A DNA stretch of 64,000 bases from Adiantum capillus-veneris. Lineage: Eukaryota > Streptophyta > Polypodiopsida > Polypodiales > Pteridaceae. Each line of letters opens with the position of its first letter. The first letter of the stretch is position 1. Location: contig CM043949.1 in NCBI GenBank assembly GCA_014529385.2, positions 148,159,850-148,223,849 on the forward strand, in the 5' to 3' direction. The notes under the pieces are model-generated. The model was given only the letters and a program-made list of their open reading frames with translations. It had not been told where the DNA came from and made no database searches. This document shows positions 56,141 through 64,000 of the stretch, piece after piece. The translations under genes and the position numbers were made by a program.

Positions 56141-57728
56141 CCCATCTTCTGCTCTATTATATATGTATTTTGATAGCTAATATAATTAATGGATGTGGAG
56201 AATGTATCCTACAGTACAAACCTGCAGATAGAGCTTGATGATTCTTCAGCCATCTCATGGCCTGCGTGCTTGTTGATTTGCGAACGTAAATTAGATCGGC
56301 ATTTTAATCTAGCTCATATACGCGTCTAGACTGAAGTAGCACTTAACATCTTAAATTAAAGAAGAGAATGCTTGACATCAAGTTGCACCACAGCTCTCTA
56401 CTTTGGTGTTAGTGTTTCTAAAGGACTCATGTATAAGCGTGAGAATGACCGTTAATAATGAGCAATGCAAGGCCAGCAATTGAGTAAAATGTGAGAAATT
56501 AAAGTGCTAGGCATTCGTAGCAAAAGCTCCGCTGCACACGTCAACGTCGTCGCCGCTAGCGATGGAGTTAGGACTCAAATTAGAGCTATGAGCAGCATAT
56601 ATATTGAGCTACCAAACGAGAGGACGACGAAAAACAGACGGCAGTGCAGCTGATAATGAATCCTCCGGGTACACAAATTCAAAGTCACAAAGTAGAGAAG
56701 ACTATCTCACCCCAACAGCGACAACGACGACGTCATTATCTGTTGCCCCGGACCTGCAAGCTGATCAACCTTCACGAAATGGTAGCTAGTTAATTAACAC
56801 GAAATTTTCACACTTGGAGCGCGTTGAAAAGTGAATCGACCTTCACGTTCCATTGGCAAGAGGCTTCAGTCAAGTGTGCTGCTTGCTTTTCTTCGTGAAT
56901 TATAGCCTATACCTTCGTTTTTGCATGGATTAGTGGAACGATTGCAGGGCTACAAGAATCTAGGGAGTTTACTATCAATGGCACTACTGTCCCAGGTTGC
57001 GACCCAACTCACTATTTCTGTAATTGGCAAATTTTGTTGTCAAACGAGTCACAAGAATTTTACACCTTCCTTCTACCATAACTTGAATATGAAACAAAAA
57101 TTAAAGGGGATTATTTTCACGTCAGAAAACAAGCTCCTTGGACCTTTGAAAGAGTAAGTGTAAGTTTTGAAGGGGATTTTTTTTTTAATATTAAAATACA
57201 AGCTCTTTTGAGAGGGTAAGCATAAGTTTTAAATTATAATTTAAAGCTGTTTTGTCACGACATGCTCATAACTTGTCTGATAATAGATGTTTTTAGTATT
57301 TGTAAATGTCGTTTGTTAAAAACTAAGGTTCCAAAACAATGTAGTGCTTTTCAACGGTTAATTTTGGAGCCACTTAGTGAGCGATAAGTCAAATCTCGTA
57401 ATTGGAAGGATGCTGACAAAGGAAAACATATTGGCCTTTCAAAAGTCCTTCCATAAACCTGAGGTTGTTTTAATGCATTTTGACAACTGCAAATGTCTCT
57501 ATAGATCAAAACCAAGAAACTATATTTTTTTTTTTTGAGTCTCTAACTCATTGAAATCATGTCGCTTGAATCTAATCTTGAAATTTTCAACACTCAAAAT
57601 CTTTTCAAAATCTCAAGTCCTCAAGGCATTGCGACCAAAGTTTTGGGCGCCCCAAATGCGCTCATACAATATATGTTGATTTGTCTTATTGATTCTTACA
57701 AAAGGTTTTGATCTCTTTGAATATCTAA

Positions 57729-58206
57729 ATGGATGGGTCTTAAGAATCAAAATAAAAAATTTCTCTCATGCGTAGTTTTGAATTTTTGCTCGCCTGCAGG
57801 CACAGTTTTGGACTCATTAATTTAATGAGAATCTAGGAAGATGCCAACGGTAAAGTAAATGAAAACTTAAAAGCGAAGCAAATGAACAGGGAGGGGATCG
57901 AAGGCGACAAAATGAGGTGTCAATCGAGCTGGAAGCAACGGTGGCACGCAACTACTTAAATGTGCAACACCCAAGCGCCATGCCGAAGATGGAAGGCGAC
58001 AGAATGGGGTGTCAATGGAGACAGAAGCAAAGGTGGCACACAAGTACTTAAAAGATGGGAGGCCATGTAACACCCAAGGGCCATGTTGTGTAACAGCCAC
58101 GTATCATAGTTGAGGGCCACCATTAGCATGTGCATGGGATGTATCCCTTGTTTTTTAGTAAAAGAGGTTGCAACCTGAGCAACACGTGGAGTCAATCCAG
58201 AGCCTG
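57729..58206. other. Intergenic DNA with a degenerate 95 bp tandem duplication
   Basis: I see no gene. AAGGCGACA-AATG-GGTGTCAAT blocks at about 57900 and 57996 form an imperfect pair (each followed by GGTGGCAC and CAACACCCAAG-type sequence). Confidence 0.6.
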
Positions 58207-58492
58207 GGTGAAAGCATGTTAACCTGTCACGCTTTTTGTGCTAGTTAGCAGTTTCAAATTAGCGCATCTTCGAAAAGTTGAGCGTCCGGTAAATTTTTTA
58301 CAAATAATATAAAAATTTGTCAGAGGTTGTATATTTGGATTCTTTGTTTCAAGTGCTTTCTATTGATATATCATATGTCGTAGATCTTGGAGATGTAGCT
58401 CAAGTCATTGTACTAGTTAGCATATGTCAAAATTGTGCTAGTTAGCATTGTCCGAGACATGAAAAAGCATGACAGGTTAACATGCTTTCACC
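58207..58492. mobile_element. MITE-like element with about 30 bp terminal inverted repeats
   Basis: 286 bp bounded by GGTGAAAGCATGTTAACCTG and its inverted complement CAGGTTAACATGCTTTCACC. The repeats extend inward to about 30 bp with one mismatch (GTCACGCTTTTT versus GTCATGCTTTTT). The AT-rich centre has TGCTAGTTAGCA-type motifs on both sides and no ORF. I could not identify a clear target duplication, so the superfamily is open. Confidence 0.75.
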
Positions 58493-59309
58493 TAGCTAGC
58501 AGGCTCAATAAGGATAGAGTCATGTGGGCATCCGCACGTGGTCGACTCCCTAGCTCTGCTTTCAGATTTTTAGATGAACATTCAGTGGAAAAAGAAATCT
58601 TTGATTGATTCGACAAAATGAAATAGAGATGGGAGCGATTAAAATGATTATAGCTTTCTAAAGTATGTTTCATGGGAGAAAGTAAAATGATTATAGCTCG
58701 CTAAAGTATGCTTACTTTTTACCTTAAGCGTTCCATGGATAGAGTAAGCATTGTACCACATTATAAAACTCACAAATTCATTAAGAAAGCTTTTTGCTTC
58801 GAATAAAAGAGAACACATGGAATTGTTATAAAAAACATACACAACTCAATATAATTATGTATACTCTTAGAGTAATTTCTTTGCACAGAAAACTTGAAAG
58901 TATTCAATAAACAAATTTGAAATTATTGGTCACAAAGGCACAATGATTTTTGGGGGCTTATGAAATTGGTTTCCTCAAAACACCAATCGCATCCATGAGG
59001 AGGTCCTCTTTATGAGTGTGGTACTTATTGATACAAACCTCAAAGCGACAAAGTTCTGTTTCTCTATACGTCTCTAACTTACATATTGAAACTTCTCGAG
59101 AGGTTTTCTTACAATACTTTCCCTATTGCAAGTAGTGTTTAATTTAATTTCTTTTTAAAAGGACACTTAAGTGTCTTGTTTTGGTACCAAGCTAGTGTTA
59201 ATATTCACACAAAAAAAAAAATTCACATATCTTTCCAAAGAATTTTTTTTCATTGTGATGACAAAAGCTATATTGAAATCATCTCTTTTGATTGCAAAAA
59301 AATCATCAT
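58493..59309. other. AT-rich intergenic DNA
   Basis: I see no gene or clear repeat apart from a short ATGATTATAGCT duplication near 58645 and 58687. Confidence 0.5.
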
Positions 59310-60244
59310 TGTTGGACAGATACGCCGCGACAGACGTCAGCACAGCGAGAACTCACCTAACATATAATGTCAGCTAAGGACGAAGCTCGACCCGCAGGCG
59401 CGTGGAAGCAAGCATAAGGTGTCAACCTACACTCGACCGACTCCTAACTAATTCCTACAGAGATCTCTACCAATTGTCTAAGTCACAGCCTTCAAGAGTG
59501 CAAAAGAGGAAACTTCCTACAACGCTAGCTAGAGCCGAACACCCATCAAACATTTTCGAAACACCATAGAACTTGAAGGAGACCCTACTAATACCTATAG
59601 GCCACTCTCCCTAAGGTCTATGAACCAAAATCATGACCCAAAACAACCAGTGCAGAAATGCGTAGGATGTCTGGCCGAAATCTGCAGGTCTTCGGTTTCG
59701 AAATCTGAAGTGCCTAATGTGTAGCTCTACTCAATGTGAACGCGTGTATATGCTGCAATGCGAAATCAGATAACGTATGCTCACCCAAACAACCAATGAA
59801 GCTCGTAGAAGAATCTCCCAAAGCCAGACCGTACGCGCGCAATGTTGGTATCGACGCGTAGCTCTAGTTGGGGGCAACACGCTGCACTTCTCCGCACTCG
59901 ATTCTGACCACCGTAACACACCTAGCGTCAAGGCGAAGCTCACATTCTCTCCCTCGTACACAGCACGCTCACTCACAAACTTCAAACTTGTTTAAAATGA
60001 CAAAAGATTTTTTTTCATTAAGGTAAAAAAGTGATATATATACCTTACAACTTCTCAAACCCTAAAGTTCCAAAATCAACCATCTACTCAATCTAACTAT
60101 CAAAACTGGGATACAATCTGGAAACTTCTGTAAGTCCCAATATTTACAAGGTCAAAAATCGGGTTTTTCTTAATGAATTAATAATTACAAAGATAATAGT
60201 CTGCCGAGTAGTTAAATGCCGTGGGGTGTGTCCAGCTTCTAACA
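59310..60244 (-). repeat. G5 3' LTR
   Basis: 935 bp. On the minus strand it begins TGTTAGAAGCTGGACACACC right after a G-rich tract and ends CTGTCCAACA. No partner LTR is in the window, so the far end is inferred from the TG...CA rule. Confidence 0.65.
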
Positions 60245-60258
60245 TCCCCCCCCTCCTT
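60245..60258 (-). other. G5 polypurine tract
   Basis: Minus-strand AAGGAGGGGGGGGA directly before the LTR start. Just upstream (60262-60279) is the inverted repeat CATGTCG...CGACATG. Confidence 0.7.
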
Positions 60259-60295
60259 GTTCATGTCGTCCCCGACATGGCCTGGATCAGCTGCT

Positions 60296-62983
60296 TCATC
60301 TTATGGTTTCCCGCATCTTTAGCAGTGATTCGTACCTTGCATGTAGGTTCATCATAGTTGGGCCAAAGATATCTGTGTGCCTGGTGAAGAATCCCGTATA
60401 AAATGCTTCTTCAAAATCCTGGAGGTGATAGGATGGTAAAAACATGATTCTTTGGTACAGCGCATGTATCACCTCCTTGGAAGGCTGACCTGATAGATCG
60501 TAAGCACATCGGTATGTATCTTGAAAGAAGAATATGTTGTCGGTCACTTGGCCCAGCTTGAAGGTATCGAACACTGCTAGGATGGTTCTGTAGATTTTTC
60601 TCATCATAATGCATGTAAGGTCAGGTGAGCCAGTGAACAACTTTATGGCGCCCATTAGGGTTTTCACCATGTATTGGACGCTTATTCTCTCACCTGCCTT
60701 CACGCCTGGCAGCTTTGGGTAATTGAGCCAAGTGGGTTGGCTTCTTTACAGGATTTCTTGTGCCTTCCACGTCCTAATCCTTGGTAGAGGACAGAAGCTG
60801 AGGTTGTCTCTGATATGTTTAGGTGCCTCTACCAAGTGGATTAGGTATTGTGGGTACTTGGTAAGCCAAGCCTTCCTCCACTTTGGCTGAGAATCCACTA
60901 TGAGCTTAACTCCTTCTGGCCTCGAGGTCTCTGCATCGTAGAGAGGGACTGTTGGCTCTCCTATGATTCGCATGTTTATTGTTGCTGCTTCATACTTTAG
61001 CAATGGATATGGGAGAGAGGGTTGAAGCCACTCGCGCTTGAGATTGCTGGCGTCAATCTTCTGAATGGTCATAGATTTGAAGACCCTCTGCTCCAATTCC
61101 CAGGATTTCTTTGTGCTTTCTCTTAGCTCTGCCTCTATTGCCTTACGAAATTTTTCCTCCTCTTCTTGTGTGAGATCCTGTGGCTCTTGAGAGGATCCTG
61201 CTATGCTTTCTTCTGGCATGGGTGTGTCCACATGATCTGCCACATTGTCGAGGTCAATGCCCTCATTGGAAGCTGGCCTTGATCTTTCTGCTTCTTCTTG
61301 TTGGCGGCCTTTCAACTCCTCAATTTTCCTAAGGAGTGTCTGTTTTTCTGTTTTGGCTTCTCTGCCCATAGTCACGAGGAGGTCATTAAGTTCAGCGTTT
61401 ACTCTTTCCGCCTCCTCGAGCTTTATCTTTATGCTCTCCAATTCTTCTTGTAGGGCTTTTTGGTTGTCCTCCATTCTTGTTTGCATTGCGATAGAACCTT
61501 CAGCCATCATTAACCTCTACTTCTTCTCGAGAGTCAGCTCCTTCTGAAGTTCTTGCATCTGCTCTTCATATATTTGACTCTCGGAAATGATTTGAGTCGA
61601 GCTCGTAGCTCTAACTCTAGCAGGTGATGCTCGCAACCTCTAGATAGTTTGATCTTTGACTTTTAATTGGTCCTTGAGCTCAAGAACTTCATCCAGGCTT
61701 GCTTCTTGTTCTATCTCTGCCTTTTCCTTGGCATTCCTCATGGCCTCTACTCTTTTTGTTTCTTTTGTCATCTGTAGTGTCAGATTATCCCGTTCTCTTT
61801 CAGCATCTCGCAATGACTTGCTGAGCTACAGACACTCCTTTTCAGCTGCTTGTATTCTTTTTGCTGCTGCCTCATTTGCTTGGCAGTTTTGTAGAGCCCT
61901 TGCCAAGATGGCCTGGAGGTCAGCTTCTCTCTCTTTTAGCCCTTAGCTTTGTACCTGCAGAGAATCCCTTTCCATCTTGATCTTTTCTTTGGTGGCCTTT
62001 AGAGTTATCATTTCTTCGTCTGATGCCATAGATTGTGCTCATATTCCAGCTAGCATTGTCATCACCACGTCCCAGTCATTAGAGGAAGGGTGCAGGTCTA
62101 CAGTGTCTGTAGCAATTTCTTTAAGTTCCACTAGCCGGATGCCTGGCATCTGTTCTTTATGCCCTGTCCTCGCCAAGTCGAATGTGACCGTGGCGGCTTC
62201 TTCCCTTGTATAGCTTACAGCTAGCAGGTCCAAAAATGCATAATAGGCCTCATCTAGTCCTTTTTGTTAAGACTCAGGCTTGGCCTCTTCCTTTGGCTCA
62301 GGTTCTTGCCTGTGCTCTTACTCCTCAGCTTGGTTTTCTTCTTGTTTGTCCTCAACCTCCTTATCTTCTGGTGGAGGGCTGCTAGGCGGTGGTGATGGCT
62401 GCGGGCTGGGTCTAGGGCTATCTGGTAAAGCTGCAGGTTTGCCTTTTAAATCCCTCTCTGCTTTTGTTTTCCTTTCCCTTTCTTGGCTTTCTTGCTCATC
62501 TAGCAATGTTTGCCTTATCTGCTCCACTTCCTCCTCGGTAAAAGGGACATGGGGAATGTTTTCCGTTGCAGCATCAAGAATCTCGAAATTCTTGATATAA
62601 TCTTCAAAGCGGTCCCTTTGCACTCTTTTGGATGATCCAAACATAGACTCCAGAGATGGCTTCCAGAGCTCGTTTAAATCACCCTTGAGGGCTCTTTTTG
62701 CTCGGAAACTCTCCATCAACCTCTCGAGTCTTGCCGCTTTTTGAGACTTGGTTTCTTTGGCCGGCACTTGAGCAGACTCATTCATTCCTTTCTTCTACTC
62801 AGGTTGCTCCCCTTCAACTGGCTCTAACCGTCTCTTCAATCTCGTAGCCACCCTTGGTGCTCTTTGTGGCTCATCTTCCTTGTCTTCTTTTACCCTTAGC
62901 CAATCATTCTGAGATGGTGGGTCAGGCCACCTTCCTTTAGCGTGTAGTGCTCCATAAACCACCTTGGTTATCAGTTCTCCTGG
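60296..62983 (-). pseudogene. G5 long coiled-coil protein with nine in-frame stops
   Basis: One frame of about 896 codons with nine stops and no frameshift. Segments in order: GALHAKGRWPDPPSQNDWLR; ETKSQKAARLERLMESFRAK; a Pro-rich stretch (PRPSPQPSPPPSSPPPEDKE); LDLLAVSYTREEAATVTFDL; a long coiled coil (LKEREADLQAILARALQNCQ through ELESIKIKLEEAERVNAELN); then a conserved-looking globular part (WRKAWLTKYPQYLIHLVEAP, LSFCPLPRIRTWKAQEIL, VQYMVKTLMGAIKLFTGSPD, YHLQDFEEAFYTGFFTRHTD). I do not recognise the family. Its place before the polypurine tract and LTR makes it an element protein, perhaps gag-like. The N-terminus is cut by C2. Confidence 0.6.
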
Positions 62984-63175
62984 TGAAGGAGTACGAGCGG
63001 AAGTGCGATGCGAGAGAGAGTGCGAGAAGAAGAGCACGACGATATGGTGAACTGGCTCTACTGTAATGTGTAGAGCATAGTGAGTTCTTATTAGGTTTTT
63101 ACAAAAGAATATGTGTACATACCTGGCGGCCCGCCCACTTACCTGGGTGACCACATTGGGATTTATACCCCAACA
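62984..63175 (-). repeat. C2 3' LTR
   Basis: 192 bp, minus strand TGTTGGGGTATAAATCCC to CGTACTCCTTCA. It abuts G5 DNA (CCAGG...). Confidence 0.75.
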
Positions 63176-63274
63176 ACCTCCCACTTAAATTCCAATGTGG
63201 TACTTTAAGTGTGAGAGAAGCTACTATACAAGCTAATATACAAGAGATGTAGAGAAGTGATGTACTACCCTACA

Positions 63275-63998
63275 CCTAACTGCTTGCGAAAATGCGCAAA
63301 GCTCTCTAAGGGAAGTCCTTTTGTTAGTAGATTAGCAGGATTTTCTATGGTGTGAACATTGACAAGCTAAAGTTTCTTATCCTCAAGCATTTCCCTGATG
63401 AAATGATACTTCACATCCACATGCTTTGTCTTTGAGTGATAAACTGGATTGCGAGCCAATTGTATAGCACTTTGACTATCACAATATAACACAAGCATCT
63501 CTTCTTTGATTCCCAAATCTGTTACTAGTCGATTAAGCCAAATTGATTCTTTGCATGCCTCGGATGCTGCAACATATTCAGCCTCAGTAGTAGACTGAGT
63601 AACACAATCTTGTAATCTAGAACTCCATGATATTGCTCCACCATCCAATGTAAAGACATACCCTGACGTAGACCTTCGGTTGTCTAAGTCACCTGCATAA
63701 TATGAGTCTGTAAAACCCTTTACACTTAGCTCCTGACTCCCATAGCATATACGCATACTCTTTGTAGCTTTCAGGTATCTCAATATTCCTTTCACTGCCT
63801 CCCAATGTTTCTTGCCTGGGTTTGACATGTATCAACTTACTACTCCCACTGCAAATGCAATGTTTGAGCGAGTAGCAATCATTGCATACATCAAACTACC
63901 CACTGCAGACGCATATGGAATCTTATCCATTTCAGCCTGTTCTTCCTCTGACACAGGACAATCTTGTTTGCTAAGTTTCACATATGGTGGCAATGGAA
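63275..63998 (-). pseudogene. C2 RT end and RNase H, two in-frame stops
   Basis: The frame entering the window reads VPLPPYVKLSKQDCPVSEEE and MDKIPYASAVGSLMYAMIAT, the end of copia RT. A TGA follows after VGVVS, then SNPGKKHWEAVKGILRYLKA and the RNase H motifs GFTDSYYAGDLDNRRSTSGY, TTEAEYVAASEACKE and YCDSQSAIQLARNPVYHSKT. A TAG after EDKKL is followed in frame by VNVHTIENPANLLTKGLP and the normal end KQLGVG. The aspartates and glutamate of RNase H are present. The two nonsense changes probably inactivate it. It is a different copia family from copia A and C1. Confidence 0.88.
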
Positions 63999-64000
63999 CA

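Larger units (their letters stand above)
50550..57728. repeat. Three tandem copies of kinase exon-1 start plus upstream DNA
   Basis: Units are 50550-53260 (2,711 bp), 53261-55966 (2,706 bp) and 55967-57728 (1,762 bp, without the copia part). Each starts at GACGCAGCACAAGAGG inside kinase exon 1, runs through the start codon and upstream region, and in copies 1 and 2 ends with a copia 3' fragment. Each repeats 58 codons of the kinase N-terminus on the minus strand, read into the CT tract of the copia LTR. Confidence 0.92.
59310..62983 (-). mobile_element. G5: 3' part of an LTR element with a coiled-coil ORF
   Basis: On the minus strand: a long ORF region (62983-60296), a purine tract complementary to 60245-60258, then a 3' LTR (60244-59310). 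The 5' portion is displaced by C2 and lies outside the window. No RT, integrase or protease motif is visible in the 2.7 kb before the LTR. The element may be non-autonomous or may carry this ORF downstream of an unseen pol. Confidence 0.7.
62984..64000 (-). mobile_element. C2: 3' end of a Ty1/copia element, cut by window end
   Basis: Minus-strand RNase H region followed by a purine tract (AAGTGGGAGGT) and a 192 bp 3' LTR (63175-62984). It interrupts the G5 frame near GELITKVV. The rest of the element lies beyond the window. Confidence 0.88.

Noticed and set aside
59731-59985. 84-codon minus-strand ORF MKFVSERAVYEGENVSF
   Set aside because: It lies wholly within the G5 3' LTR and has no supporting domain.
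60296-62983. U-to-C RNA editing restoring the stop codons of the G5 ORF
   Set aside because: Such editing is known in fern and hornwort organelles, but the surrounding LTR elements indicate nuclear DNA. Mutation is the simpler explanation.
1-64000. CRISPR arrays, tRNA or rRNA genes, bacterial operons
   Set aside because: No direct-repeat/spacer pattern, cloverleaf or rRNA signature was found; the repeats present are plant satellite, microsatellite and LTR sequences.

Overview
The window reads as nuclear DNA of a land plant, and within plants most plausibly a fern or other non-seed plant. The evidence is the LTR-retrotransposon families present (copia elements with an initiator-Met tRNA primer site, gypsy elements with an Asp-type primer site or a chromodomain), a plant LRK10-like receptor kinase, plant PLS-type pentatricopeptide (PPR) sequence and a plant photolyase-like sequence. 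The fern suggestion rests mainly on the style of the PPR motifs and is inference. I found no tRNA, rRNA, CRISPR array or bacterial-type operon.

Almost everything is transposable-element DNA. (1) 1-7556: a minus-strand tandem array (LTR-internal-LTR-internal, period 3,856 bp) of a non-autonomous LTR element. Its internal region carries an unrecognised acidic ORF plus captured pieces of a PPR gene and of the 5' end of a photolyase-like gene. (2) 7557-31212: a decayed copia element (called copia A) interrupted by a gypsy element with a chromodomain (G1, 12351-30935). G1 is interrupted by a minus-strand gag-protease-only element array (G2, 16392-29855), and one G2 LTR is interrupted by a young, intact copia element (C1, 24368-29545). 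(3) 31213 to about 34080: the 3' part of another gypsy element (G4), into which copia A had inserted. This gives five nested levels.

(4) 34083-38277 and 47270-47645: a tandem satellite with alternating units of about 181 and 140 bp, split by G3 (38278-47269), a gag-zinc-knuckle-protease LTR element with perfect target-site duplications. (5) 48520-50728: a minus-strand LRK10-like receptor kinase pseudogene. Its first 58 codons and upstream DNA are repeated three times (50550-57728), with a 3' copia fragment (copia B) at each junction. (6) 57729-59309: intergenic DNA with one MITE-like inverted-repeat element. (7) 59310-62983: the 3' part of a minus-strand LTR element (G5) encoding a long coiled-coil protein whose frame carries nine stop codons and no frameshift. 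(8) 62984-64000: the 3' end of another minus-strand copia element (C2) inserted into G5.

Only the C1 polyprotein looks fully functional. The most unusual items are the LTR element carrying PPR and photolyase fragments, the receptor-kinase triplication with a copia filler and a crossover-type middle copy, the protease/W-[VI]-P-[KR] module at the 3' end of two gypsy elements, and the nonsense-only decay of long frames in G2 and G5.
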